DNA of 64,000 nt, taken from NCBI RefSeq assembly GCF_900116145.1, contig NZ_FPAB01000010.1:62001-126000 (forward strand), in the 5' to 3' direction. How positions within the stretch are numbered: position 1 is the stretch's first letter; each line of letters begins with the position of its first letter. Shown here in pieces: positions 53,382 through 63,720 of this stretch. Source of the DNA: Streptomyces harbinensis (lineage in GTDB: Bacteria; Actinomycetota; Actinomycetes; Streptomycetales; Streptomycetaceae). The notes below the pieces were generated by a model. That model did no database searches. It saw only the letters and a program-made list of their open reading frames with translations, and was not told the DNA's origin. A program made the position numbers and the translations under genes.

Positions 53382-55534
53382 GAATTCCTGTTGTTTCCGA
53401 GGTTTGCGCTTGCGTGAATTTCCCCGACGCGCCCAAAGCGCGTATTGTGGCTTTCGCTTGATTCTGCCCAGTCGGGATGGATCTCGTACCATTCTTCGGC
53501 CAGTGCCACCAGTTGCCTGTCGCGAATCTCGCTAACCTTTTTACTGTCCAAGCTGTACCCGTCGTTGATTCGCTCCAGCTCGTCGTCAAGCCATTTCTGG
53601 CTCCAGACATCCACGCCACGTTGAAAAATGTCTCCGGCGTAGGGCGTCTGCCCGACTATGCCTCCCCATCCGTGGTATTGCATTCGCGCATCCCATACGG
53701 CACGGGATTCTTCGGTCGCAAGTTCACCGTGCAGGGCTTCGTATCGGGCCTGCTCCAGGAACCCGACCGCCATACCGGCTCGGCTGAGAGTGTCGCCCGG
53801 GTCTATGGGCTCGCCGTCGAACGTCTCTGTGTGATGGAACGATTCGACGAGGGCGGCATTGATACCGGAATTGAGCAAGGCGTAGGCGTCCGGGTCGCGT
53901 GACAGTTGTCTGGTTACCTCGAAGAGGTGCTCCTTGTGCAGGGGGCGTTCCCTCTCGTCGAGGCCGCCGGAGGTCTGAACGTACTCCTCGCCATGGTTGA
54001 GGAATACCTTGGCCATCGGTTCGCGGAACTCCGGCTGGAGATCGTCGCCGGCCTCCGCCGTGATCGCGAGCCCTCGATCGAGGTTTCTGCGGTGCACGTC
54101 CTCGTGTTCCACCGGAAGTGCTCCCGGATCGTAAGGATTCATTCCGGTGGTTGCGGCAAGGAATGCGTTGCCGATAGCTTCACTTGCAGCGCGGCCGCCG
54201 CCTTCTCCGAGTTCGGGAGGCAGACCCTCCAGGGGGCGACCCGTCAGCAGGTATTCGGAGGCTTCGTCGTTACTGAAGATCGTCGCGGCTGCCTCCGGGC
54301 TTCGGGCCGTCGCTTCCATGAGCCCGGTCATCGGGTCGAGCCTGAAAGCGTCTCCTGTGATGGGGGTGTACAGGGCCGCTGTTCGGTTCCAGGCCGAGCC
54401 CGGTGGACTCATCTCCTGTTCCCAGGAGACAAGCGCTTCATGATAGTTGGTGAGATAGTGCGTGCTGTACTCGCCGGAGCCCATGATATTGCTCATGAGT
54501 TGGAACCCGTAGGGTCCCTGGCGTCCGTCGCTGAGGATGACTCGCTGCCCGCCGAGTGCCACCATGTCGTCTTCCCAGGCGGCCACCATATCGGGCTGAA
54601 TGGTGTCCGTGCCCGCGTGACCACTTTGGCTGGCCAAGCCCAGGACGAAGCCTAGATTCTCTCCCATATCACCGATGATGGCGGCCCGGTGGTCATCCGG
54701 ACCGGTCCCTTCGGCGTCGTAGATGTCACCGAGGAACAGAAGCAGTTTGTTCGGCGGCAGTTGGCTCATCAAGTGGGTGGCGAAGTATTCATTGTTCTGT
54801 TGGGAGTCGAGGAGTTCGTTGAGGTGGGCCAATTCCTCATCGGTAGCTGTCGGGCCCTTGTCGATGATGGCCAGTGCCTCTTCCGCGTCCTCGAATCCCT
54901 GCCTCCTTTCTGCGGATTCCAGAGTGCTGTAGGCGGACATTGCAAAGGGAGCACCATCGTCCCCGGCCAGTTCTAGCAGTGCGCGGGACGCCGCTTTGTC
55001 GAACTCGTCGGACTCCTCGAGAACAGCCTGGATCCGGGCCTTGATCGAGTTGATCTCCGCCTGTAGTTCGGGCGGCTGGAACTGACTGTAGTCGCCTTGG
55101 CGGTAGAGGCGTTCCACTTCCTCATCGGTCAGCCGGTACTGCTGGTTTCCATTGTCGTCGGTATAGGCGTTTCCGCCTCGGGCAACGACCTGGCCGTCTG
55201 GGGTGACGGACAGTCCCTTCCCCCAGGCTTCTTCAGACAGCTCCCGCAGCCGTTGCTGACAATCCTTCTGCCGATCCCGGAAATCACGCAGAACGCCGTA
55301 AATGCCGCTCGCCTGACTGCCTGCATAGGTGAAGGCCAAGGCAGCCTGCTCGATGCGTTCGCCGCTGGCGGTGGCGTTCATGCCGAACCAGTTGGCGGCG
55401 CGGGTTTTGGCCAGCATGCCGTCGCTGGACTCCTCGCCCAATTCGGTCATGCGCTGGGCAGTGGTGTTCCAGTCCTCGACCGCCTGATTGAGCTGTGCGA
55501 AGTCGAGGCTCGTCAGTTGCTGGTAAGTCGGCAT
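53378..55534 (-). CDS. 718-aa protein with WXG-like N-terminus (DUF6571-like), possible type VII secretion-associated
   Basis: 718 aa, acidic, no signal peptide or membrane segment. Residues 1-110 (PTYQQLTSLDFAQLNQAVED, with NWFGMNATASGERIEQAA) form a helical hairpin with a W-x-G-like turn (NWFGM), as in WXG100/LXG proteins. The body is helical with repeated Gly/Glu segments and ends without a recognisable toxin. Streptomyces have families of such proteins (DUF6571-like, to my recollection). ATG at 55534 with GAGGGGGA. It is flanked by a small helical protein and a coupled lipoprotein. Confidence 0.75.
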   Translation of the reverse strand: MPTYQQLTSLDFAQLNQAVEDWNTTAQRMTELGEESSDGMLAKTRAANWFGMNATASGERIEQAALAFTYAGSQASGIYGVLRDFRDRQKDCQQRLRELSEEAWGKGLSVTPDGQVVARGGNAYTDDNGNQQYRLTDEEVERLYRQGDYSQFQPPELQAEINSIKARIQAVLEESDEFDKAASRALLELAGDDGAPFAMSAYSTLESAERRQGFEDAEEALAIIDKGPTATDEELAHLNELLDSQQNNEYFATHLMSQLPPNKLLLFLGDIYDAEGTGPDDHRAAIIGDMGENLGFVLGLASQSGHAGTDTIQPDMVAAWEDDMVALGGQRVILSDGRQGPYGFQLMSNIMGSGEYSTHYLTNYHEALVSWEQEMSPPGSAWNRTAALYTPITGDAFRLDPMTGLMEATARSPEAAATIFSNDEASEYLLTGRPLEGLPPELGEGGGRAASEAIGNAFLAATTGMNPYDPGALPVEHEDVHRRNLDRGLAITAEAGDDLQPEFREPMAKVFLNHGEEYVQTSGGLDERERPLHKEHLFEVTRQLSRDPDAYALLNSGINAALVESFHHTETFDGEPIDPGDTLSRAGMAVGFLEQARYEALHGELATEESRAVWDARMQYHGWGGIVGQTPYAGDIFQRGVDVWSQKWLDDELERINDGYSLDSKKVSEIRDRQLVALAEEWYEIHPDWAESSESHNTRFGRVGEIHASANLGNNRNS

Positions 55535-55621
55535 TCCATCCCCCTCAGTTGTCAAGACCGATGAGAGACGTGACATCGGGAATCACTGGCGCCGGTGGCG
55601 GTCCTGACGCCCGGCCTCCGG

Positions 55622-56065
55622 TCATGGTGCGAAGAGCTCGCCGTAGGGATCGAGATCGCCCTCCTGCCGTTGCATCTGAGCGGCGATGTCCTGCTCCGCA
55701 GCGGCGTGGCTGCTGACGGTAAAACCGAGATGTTCCTCGATGTCCTGACAGTCCTGGGAGAGACCATTGGCCTTCTCCTTGTACCGAGTCGCTGCCCGGC
55801 TGAGTGCGGCACCAGTGGCGAGGAGGCCGGCCGGCTCCAAGGTGGACGCGGCCGATTCGCTGGCGTTCAATGCGTGGTACGCGGCGGCGTCCAGGCCCTC
55901 ACGCAGCTCGTGGGCGTCCTCGGCGATCGGCCTCAGCTCGTCCCCGTGCATTTCGAGATCCGGACCGCTGTCGCGCCCTGTGTAGGGATCCGGAGCCGCC
56001 CCGCCGCCCGTGCCATCGTCATCCGCGTTCAGCCGCGTACGCACCCGGCCGTTGTCCGTGGCCAT
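55622..56065 (-). CDS. Small WXG/ESX-like helical protein
   Basis: 147 aa. A Gly/Asp-rich start is followed by two long helices (LRPIAEDAHELREGLDAAAY and GAALSRAATRYKEKANGLSQ) with a break at LEPAGLLATG. Size and helical pattern recall ESX-associated proteins, but the Trp-x-Gly is absent. It leads the leftward three-gene island, 87 bases before the 718-aa gene, and is divergent from dxr. Function unknown. Confidence 0.72.
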   Translation of the reverse strand: MATDNGRVRTRLNADDDGTGGGAAPDPYTGRDSGPDLEMHGDELRPIAEDAHELREGLDAAAYHALNASESAASTLEPAGLLATGAALSRAATRYKEKANGLSQDCQDIEEHLGFTVSSHAAAEQDIAAQMQRQEGDLDPYGELFAP

Positions 56066-56235
56066 AACGCGCCACCCCCGCTACAGCTTGTGTTCGACTA
56101 CCCGGAGCAGCGTAGCAACGCCGGTTTGGGTCTGTCCCGGAGCTCAGGGCAGTGCATCGGTCGACTGTTCGAACGGAAGGGGGGCGAAGGGTGGGTGCGC
56201 GGCGGGGTGGTCCGGGCAGCCGCCACAATGGGGGA

Positions 56236-57513
56236 ATGACCGAGTCTTCCGGGGTCCTCGCCGATCCCCGTCTGCGTTATTCCGCCGCACCGCCCGAGGG
56301 GGTGCGTGAGGTGGTCATCCTGGGCTCGACGGGATCGATCGGGACCCAGGCCATCGATGTGGTGCTGGCCAACCCGGGCCGGTTCCGGGTGACCGGCCTC
56401 TCCGCCGCAGGCGGCCGGGTGGAATTGCTGGCCATGCAGGCGCACCGGCTCCAGGTGCGCACCGTGGCGATCGCCCAGGAGGGGAAGGTCACCGAGCTGC
56501 GCGAGGCGCTGCGCACCCGGTACGGGGTGGGGGAGGCGCTGCCGGAGATCCTCGCCGGGCCGGACGCCGCCGCCGAGCTGGCGGGCCGGCCGTGCCACAC
56601 CGTCCTCAACGGCATCACCGGGTCCATCGGGCTCGCCCCCACTCTCGCCGCCCTGCGCGCCGGGCACGTGCTCGCCCTCGCGAACAAGGAGTCGCTGATC
56701 GTCGGTGGCCCGCTGGTCGCCGCGCTGGCGAAGCCGGGCCAGATCATCCCGGTGGACTCCGAGCACTCGGCGCTCTTCCAGGCGCTGCTCGGCGGCACCC
56801 GGGGCGAGATCGGCAAGCTGATCGTCACCGCGAGCGGCGGGCCGTTCCGGGGCCGTACGCGGGCGGAGCTGGCCGACGTCACCCGTGAGCAGGCGCTCAA
56901 CCACCCCACCTGGGACATGGGCCCGGTGATCACGATCAACTCGGCGACCCTGGTGAACAAGGGCCTGGAGGTGATCGAGGCGCATCTGCTGTACGGGATC
57001 CCGTTCGACCGTATCGAGGTCGTGGTCCACCCGCAGTCATACATTCATTCGATGGTGGAATTCACCGACGGCTCCACGCTCGCCCAGCTGTCCCCGCCCG
57101 ACATGCGCATGCCCATCGCGCTCGGTCTCGGCTGGCCGGAGCGCGTTCCGCAGGCGGCACCGGCGGTGGACTGGACCCGCGCCCACACCTGGGAGTTCTT
57201 CCCGCTGGACACCGACGCCTTCCCCTCGGTGCCGCTCGCGTGCCATGTCGGTAGCCTCGGCGGTACCGCACCCGCGGTGTACAACGCGGCCAACGAGGAG
57301 TGCGTCGACGCCTTCCTCGCCGGTCTGCTGCCGTTCACCGGGATCGTGGACACGGTGGCCCGGGTGGTCGAGGAGCAGGGCGACGCCTTCGCCGGAACCT
57401 CGCTCACCCTCCCCGACGTCCTCGAAGCGGAGACCCGGGCGCGCGTCCGCGCCCGCGAGCTGGCCGGGCTGTCGCAGCCGGCACCCGTGGCGAATGGAGA
57501 AGCGACAGTATGA
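56236..57513 (+). CDS. dxr: 1-deoxy-D-xylulose 5-phosphate reductoisomerase
   Basis: 425 aa. NADPH-binding GSTGSIGTQAIDVV, NKESLIVGG, metal/substrate motifs VDSEHSALFQ and ASGGPFRG, and TWDMGPVITINSATL are intact. It makes 2-C-methyl-D-erythritol 4-phosphate in the MEP pathway. ATG at 56236; GGGGGA lies just before it, and a CACAAT at 56224-56229 six bases upstream could give a leaderless mRNA. rseP overlaps its stop (ATGA). Confidence 0.97.
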   Translation: MTESSGVLADPRLRYSAAPPEGVREVVILGSTGSIGTQAIDVVLANPGRFRVTGLSAAGGRVELLAMQAHRLQVRTVAIAQEGKVTELREALRTRYGVGEALPEILAGPDAAAELAGRPCHTVLNGITGSIGLAPTLAALRAGHVLALANKESLIVGGPLVAALAKPGQIIPVDSEHSALFQALLGGTRGEIGKLIVTASGGPFRGRTRAELADVTREQALNHPTWDMGPVITINSATLVNKGLEVIEAHLLYGIPFDRIEVVVHPQSYIHSMVEFTDGSTLAQLSPPDMRMPIALGLGWPERVPQAAPAVDWTRAHTWEFFPLDTDAFPSVPLACHVGSLGGTAPAVYNAANEECVDAFLAGLLPFTGIVDTVARVVEEQGDAFAGTSLTLPDVLEAETRARVRARELAGLSQPAPVANGEATV

Positions 57514-58814
57514 CGGGCTTGATGTTCCTGATCGGGATACTTGTCTTCGTCTTCGGACTGCTGTTCTCCATCGCCTGGCACGAGCTCGGGCATTTCAGCT
57601 TCGCGAAACTCTTCCGGGTCCGGGTGCCGCAGTTCATGGTGGGTTTCGGCCCCACCCTCTGGTCGCGGAAGAAGGGCGAGACCGAGTACGGGATCAAGGC
57701 CATCCCCATGGGCGGCTACATCCGCATGATCGGGATGTTCCCGCCCGCCGACGACGGCAAGCTCAGACAGCGCTCCACCTCGCCGTTCCGCGGCATGATC
57801 GAGGACGCCCGCGCCGCCTCCTTCGAGGAGCTGGAACCCGGCGACGAGAAACGGCTGCTCTACACCCGCAAGCCCTGGCAGCGCATCGTCGTCTTCGTGG
57901 CCGGTCCCGCCATGAACCTCATCCTCGCCGTCGCGATCTTCCTCGGCGTGCTGATGTTCTTCGGGATCAACACCCAGACCACCACCGTCGCCTCCGTCTC
58001 CGAGTGCGTCATCTCGCAGAGCGAGGAGCAGCGCGACTGCCGCGCCGACGACCCGCTCGCCCCCGCCAACGCCGCGGGCCTGCGGACGGGCGACACGATC
58101 GTCGCCTTCAACGGTGAGCCCGTCGACGACTGGGGCACCCTCCAGCAGAGCATCCGCGACACCATCGGCCCCGCCACCATCACCGTCGAGCGGGACGGCG
58201 CCACCCACGTCCTGGAAGCCGACCTCATCGAGAACCAGGTCGCCAAGACGGACAGCAGCGGCGCCTACGTCGAGGGCGAGTACGTCAGCGCCGGCTTCCT
58301 CGGCTTCTCGCCGGCGTCCGGCATCGTCAAGCAGGACTTCCCGCAGGCCGTGGACCGGATGGGCGACATCATGACCACCGGCGTCCAGGCCCTGGTCAAT
58401 CTCCCCTCCAAGATCCCCGACCTGTGGGACGCCGCGCTCGGCAACGGTGAGCGCGCCCAGGACTCCCCGATGGGCGTCGTGGGAGCCGCCCGCGTCGGCG
58501 GGGAGATCTTCACCCTCGACATCCCGGCCAGCCAGCAGATCGCCACGGCGCTCTTCCTGGTCGCCGGCTTCAACCTCTCCCTCTTCCTGTTCAACATGCT
58601 GCCGCTGCTCCCGCTGGACGGCGGCCACATGGCCGGGGCGGCCTGGGAGAGCGTGCGCCGGCACACCGCCAGACTCCTCAAGCGCCCCGACCCGGGCCCG
58701 TTCGACGTGGCGAAACTGATGCCTGTGGCCTATGTGGTGGCAGGGGTCTTCGTCTGTTTCACGCTGCTGGTTCTGGCAGCCGATATCGTCACACCGGTAC
58801 GGCTTACCGGTTAA
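57510..58814 (+). CDS. rseP: Site-2 protease (RseP-like) with PDZ domain
   Basis: 434 aa. Zinc motif HELGH (24-28) in the first membrane segment, a PDZ domain in the middle (GLRTGDTIVAFNGEPVDDWG), and NMLPLLPLDGGHMAG in the last core segment supply the third ligand. It cleaves anti-sigma factors or signal-peptide remnants within the membrane. The ATG overlaps dxr, the usual arrangement in actinobacteria. Its substrates here are unknown. Confidence 0.95.
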   Translation: MTGLMFLIGILVFVFGLLFSIAWHELGHFSFAKLFRVRVPQFMVGFGPTLWSRKKGETEYGIKAIPMGGYIRMIGMFPPADDGKLRQRSTSPFRGMIEDARAASFEELEPGDEKRLLYTRKPWQRIVVFVAGPAMNLILAVAIFLGVLMFFGINTQTTTVASVSECVISQSEEQRDCRADDPLAPANAAGLRTGDTIVAFNGEPVDDWGTLQQSIRDTIGPATITVERDGATHVLEADLIENQVAKTDSSGAYVEGEYVSAGFLGFSPASGIVKQDFPQAVDRMGDIMTTGVQALVNLPSKIPDLWDAALGNGERAQDSPMGVVGAARVGGEIFTLDIPASQQIATALFLVAGFNLSLFLFNMLPLLPLDGGHMAGAAWESVRRHTARLLKRPDPGPFDVAKLMPVAYVVAGVFVCFTLLVLAADIVTPVRLTG

Positions 58815-58848
58815 CCGACCATCACTCGGGAAGGGTAATGTCAAGGGC

Positions 58849-58877
58849 TTGAGCCCGCTTTTCCCGGGACCTAGATC
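58849..58877 (+). promoter_or_regulatory. ispG promoter
   Basis: -35 TTGAGC (58849-58854), spacer exactly 17 bp, -10 TAGATC (58872-58877). The predicted start is near 58884, leaving a leader of about 16 bases. GGGCTTGAGCCC overlaps the -35 and, with CTTTT after it, might also end rseP transcription. Confidence 0.7.
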
Positions 58878-58899
58878 CGCATGGGGTTGCACGTACATC

Positions 58900-60057
<1,158 letters not shown>

Positions 60058-60086
60058 CCGCAGCACCGCAGCGCAGCACCACCCGC

Positions 60087-60129
60087 CCGCCGCCGCCCCG
60101 GATCCGAGCCCGGGCCGGGGCGGCGGCGG
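60087..60129 (+). terminator. ispG terminator
   Basis: CCGCCGCCGCCCCGG / CCGGGGCGGCGGCGG, perfect 15-bp stem with a 13-base loop, 30 bases after the stop. The rest of 60058-60394 has GC-rich repeats of GTACGCCGC type but no gene. Confidence 0.85.
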
Positions 60130-60394
60130 TGCCGGCGCGGCGGCCCGGCGGCGCGCCGCGGGCGTACGGCGTTCCGGCACCGCGCCGCGCGGCCGGCGGC
60201 GGCCCGGGGCCACCGCACGCGGCGTCCCGGTACGCCGCACCTTCGGCCACCCGGTACGCCGCGCCCCCCGGCCCCCGTCCCCCGCACGCCGCGGCCCGCG
60301 GCCACTCCCCGCACCGCGGTACGTACGGCGGCGGCCCTACCCCCGGCGGTACAGTGCGCGGACACCCGCCCGCCGCTCACCTCCAAGGCCCCCC

Positions 60395-61246
60395 GTGCTC
60401 ACCACGCCCGCCACCCGCCCGCTCGAACCCGGCGAGCTGGGCGACGCCCTGGCCCTCCTCGCCCGTGAACCCCTCGCCGGCGCGTTCGTCACCGCGCGGG
60501 TCATCGAATCCGGCCTCGACCCCCGGCTTCTCGGCGGCGAACTGTGGGGCTGGTACCACCGCGGACGGCTGCGCTCGCTGTGCTTCTCCGGCGCCAACCT
60601 CGTCCCGCTGCACGCCGGCCCCGCCGCCCTGCGCGCCTTCGCCGAACGCGCCCTGGCCGAAGGCCGGCGCTGCACCTCCATCGTCGGCCCGGCCCCCGCC
60701 ACCGCCGCCCTGTGGGCCCACCTCGAACCGCACTGGGGTCCCGCCCGCGCCGTCCGCGCCCATCAGCCGCTCATGGCCACCAGCTCCCCGCCGCCGCCCG
60801 GCATCACCCCCGACCCCCTGGTGCGCCCCATGCGCAAGGACGAGATGGACCTGGTGCTCCCCGCCGCCGTCGCCATGTTCACCGAGGAGGTCGGCGTCTC
60901 CCCGCTCAGCGCCGAGGACGGCGGCCTCGCCTACCAGTCCCGGGTCGCGGAAACGGTCGGCACCGGCCGCTGCTTCGCCCGCGTCGAGGACGGCCGGATC
61001 GTCTTCAAGGCCGAGATCGGCGCCGTCACCCCGCACACCTGCCAGCTCACCGGCGTGTGGACCGCCCCCGACCGCCGCCGCACCGGGCTCGCCGCCGCGG
61101 GCCTCGCCACCGTCGTCCGGCACGCCCTCACCACCTGGGCCCCCGTCGTCAGCCTCTACGTCAACGACTACAACGCCCCCGCCCTCGCCCTCTACCGCCG
61201 CCTCGGCTTCACCACCGCGGGCGCACTGATGAGCGTGCTGTTCTGA
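60395..61246 (+). CDS. GNAT acetyltransferase with DUF4081 N-terminal domain
   Basis: 283 aa. Residues 1-130 match the DUF4081 domain of actinobacterial proteins found after ispG. The C-terminal GNAT domain has the acetyl-CoA loop GVWTAPDRRRTGLAAAGLAT and YNAPALALYRRLGF. GTG at 60395 with a weak AAGG. Substrate unknown; its conserved position between ispG and proS is its best identifier. Confidence 0.88.
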   Translation: MLTTPATRPLEPGELGDALALLAREPLAGAFVTARVIESGLDPRLLGGELWGWYHRGRLRSLCFSGANLVPLHAGPAALRAFAERALAEGRRCTSIVGPAPATAALWAHLEPHWGPARAVRAHQPLMATSSPPPPGITPDPLVRPMRKDEMDLVLPAAVAMFTEEVGVSPLSAEDGGLAYQSRVAETVGTGRCFARVEDGRIVFKAEIGAVTPHTCQLTGVWTAPDRRRTGLAAAGLATVVRHALTTWAPVVSLYVNDYNAPALALYRRLGFTTAGALMSVLF

Positions 61247-61270
61247 CCGGGGCGCGTTAGCCTCCCCGGC

Positions 61271-61840
61271 ATGACACCATCTGCCTCGGGAACCGCGCCC
61301 GACGCCCAGGACATCGCCGTCGGACCCATCGATCTGACGGCCAGGGTGGACGAAGCCCTCGCCGTCCAGGCCCAGGCGTTCGGACTGACCCCCGAGGAGA
61401 TCGCGGTCCGCCGCCACATCGTGCTCCGCCACCTCGCCCACCCCGGCGCCCGCGCGCTGGGCGCCGTCCACACCGCCACCGGCGCCCTGGCCGGCTTCGT
61501 CTACGGCATGCCCAACGACCGCAGCCAGTGGTGGTCCACCGTCGTCGAGCCGTACCTGCGCCGCGCCGGACACGACGCGTGGCTGGACGACTCCTTCACC
61601 ATCACCGAACTGCACGTCCTCCCCGCCTACCAGGGCCGCGGCATAGGCACCCGCCTCATCACCGGCATCACCGACAGCGCGGAGGAACCCCGCTCCATCC
61701 TCTCCGCCATCGACATCGAGAGCCCCGCCCGCCGCCTCTACCGACGGCTCGGCTACCGCGATCTGGCCCGCCGCGTGCACTTCCCCTCCGCCGCCAGCCC
61801 CTACGCCGTGATGGGCGCCGACCTGCCGCTGCGCCGCTGA
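61271..61840 (+). CDS. GNAT-family acetyltransferase
   Basis: 189 aa. Acetyl-CoA motif LHVLPAYQGRGIGTRLI and PARRLYRRLGYRDL are intact. The upstream TAGCCT (61258-61263) stands seven bases before the ATG, and no Shine-Dalgarno is seen, so the mRNA may be leaderless. Substrate unknown. Confidence 0.85.
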   Translation: MTPSASGTAPDAQDIAVGPIDLTARVDEALAVQAQAFGLTPEEIAVRRHIVLRHLAHPGARALGAVHTATGALAGFVYGMPNDRSQWWSTVVEPYLRRAGHDAWLDDSFTITELHVLPAYQGRGIGTRLITGITDSAEEPRSILSAIDIESPARRLYRRLGYRDLARRVHFPSAASPYAVMGADLPLRR

Positions 61841-61925
61841 CCCCGGCATCCGCTTGGCGCGGCGGGCCGCGGACCCGCTACCCTCGGGCGCAATCGCTCA
61901 TCCCACGCAGGAGTCACGAATCCCC

Positions 61926-63638
61926 ATGGCAGCCCGAGTTCAGCGCCTGTCCCGATCCATGCTCAAGACGCTGCGGGACGCCCCGGCCGACGCGGAGACC
62001 ACCAACCACCGGCTGCTGGTGCGCGCCGGGTACGTACGCCGCACCGCCGCCGGCATCTGGAGCTGGCTGCCGCTGGGCAAGCAGGTCCTGGAGAACGTCT
62101 CCCGCGTGGTCCGCGAGGAGATGGACGCCATCGGCGCCCAGGAGGTCCTGCTGCCGGCGCTGCTGCCCAAGGAGCCCTACGAGGTCACCGGCCGGTACGA
62201 GGAGTACGGCGACCTGCTCTTCCGGCTGCGGGACCGCAAGGGCGCCGAGTACCTGCTCGGCCCCACCCACGAGGAGATCTTCACCCAGCTGGTCCAGGAC
62301 CAGTGCACCTCGTACAAGGACCTCCCGGTCGTGCTGTACCAGATCCAGACGAAGTACCGGGACGAGGCGCGCCCCCGGGCCGGCATCCTGCGCGGGCGCG
62401 AGTTCCAGATGAAGGACTCGTACTCCTTCGACACCACCGACGAGGGCCTGGCCGAGTCCTACCGGCTGCACCGCGAGGCGTACATCAAGATCTTCACCCG
62501 CCTCGGCCTCGACTACCGCATCGTCTCCGCGATCTCCGGCGCGATGGGCGGCTCCGCCTCCGAGGAGTTCCTGGCCCCGGCGGCGGCCGGCGAGGACACC
62601 TTCGCCGACTGCCCGGCCTGCGGCTACGCCGCCAACACCGAGGCCGTCAGCTTCGCGCTGACCCCGGTCGAGGGCGTGAACCACCCCGGGATCGAGGAGG
62701 TGGACACCCCCGACACCCCCACCATCGAGACGCTGGCGGCGCACCTGGACGTGCCCGCCTCCGCCACCCTGAAGAACCTGCTCATCACCATCGACGGCGA
62801 GATCGCGGCCGTCGGCGTGCCCGGCGACCGGGAGGTGGACCTCGGCAAGCTGTCCGAGGCGCTGGCCCCGGCGGTGGTCGACCTGGTGACCGCCGAGGAC
62901 TTCGCGCAGCGGCCCGACCTGGTACGCGGCTACGTCGGCCCGCAGGGCATGGCGGGCAAGGCCTTCCGCTACCTGGCCGACCCGCGCGTCGCCCCGGGCA
63001 CCTCCTGGGTCACCGGCGCCAACAAGCCGGGCGTCCACGCCCGCAACGTGGTCGCCGGCCGCGACTTCGAGGTCGACCAGTACCTGGACGTGGTCGTCGT
63101 CGAGCCCGGCGACCCGTGCCCGAACTGCGGCTCCGGGCTGAACCTGGACCGCGCGATCGAGATCGGCCACATCTTCCAGCTCGGCCGCAAGTACGCGGAC
63201 GCCTTCGGCCTGGAGGTGCTGGGGCGCGAGGGCAAGCCGGTGCGGGTGACGATGGGCTCCTACGGCATCGGCGTCTCGCGCGCGGTGGCGGCGCTGGCCG
63301 AGCAGACGGCGGACGAGCAGGGCCTGTGCTGGCCGCGCGAGGTCGCCCCGGCCGATGTGCACGTGGTGGCGGCGGGCAAGGCGGTGCAGACGGAACTGGC
63401 CGGCGAGATCGCCGACCGCCTCGGCGCCGCGGACGTCCGCGTCCTGCTGGACGACCGCGCGGGCGTGTCGCCGGGCGTGAAGTTCACCGACGCCGAGCTG
63501 ATCGGCGTTCCGACGATCCTCGTGGTGGGCCGCGGCGCGGCCGAGGGCCGCGTGGAGCTGAAGGACCGCCGCACCGGCGAGCGCGAGGACCTGACGGTGG
63601 ACGAGGCGATCGCCCGCCTGACGGCACAGCTGAGCTGA
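61926..63638 (+). CDS. proS: Prolyl-tRNA synthetase
   Basis: 570 aa, bacterial type with the editing insertion. Class II motif 1 around RVVREEMDAIGAQEVLLPAL, motif 2 YRDEARPRAGILRGREFQMKD, motif 3 YGIGVSRAVAALAEQ. The INS domain lies between (ETLAAHLDVPASATLKNLL). ATG at 61926 with AGGAG upstream; TACCCT at 61879-61884 is a likely -10. An in-frame extension to 61854 is not conserved. Confidence 0.97.
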   Translation: MAARVQRLSRSMLKTLRDAPADAETTNHRLLVRAGYVRRTAAGIWSWLPLGKQVLENVSRVVREEMDAIGAQEVLLPALLPKEPYEVTGRYEEYGDLLFRLRDRKGAEYLLGPTHEEIFTQLVQDQCTSYKDLPVVLYQIQTKYRDEARPRAGILRGREFQMKDSYSFDTTDEGLAESYRLHREAYIKIFTRLGLDYRIVSAISGAMGGSASEEFLAPAAAGEDTFADCPACGYAANTEAVSFALTPVEGVNHPGIEEVDTPDTPTIETLAAHLDVPASATLKNLLITIDGEIAAVGVPGDREVDLGKLSEALAPAVVDLVTAEDFAQRPDLVRGYVGPQGMAGKAFRYLADPRVAPGTSWVTGANKPGVHARNVVAGRDFEVDQYLDVVVVEPGDPCPNCGSGLNLDRAIEIGHIFQLGRKYADAFGLEVLGREGKPVRVTMGSYGIGVSRAVAALAEQTADEQGLCWPREVAPADVHVVAAGKAVQTELAGEIADRLGAADVRVLLDDRAGVSPGVKFTDAELIGVPTILVVGRGAAEGRVELKDRRTGEREDLTVDEAIARLTAQLS

Positions 63639-63683
63639 CGCCGGCCCCCGGGCCCCGGCCCCGGCCGCACCGAGAACGACCGC

Positions 63684-63720
63684 CACGCCGCCCCGCCGCA
63701 CTGCGCGGCGGGGCGGCGTG
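63684..63720 (+). terminator. proS terminator
   Basis: CACGCCGCCCCGCCGC / GCGGCGGGGCGGCGTG, perfect 16-bp stem, five-base loop, 46 bases after the stop. The remaining 280 bases to the window end show no supported gene. Confidence 0.9.
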
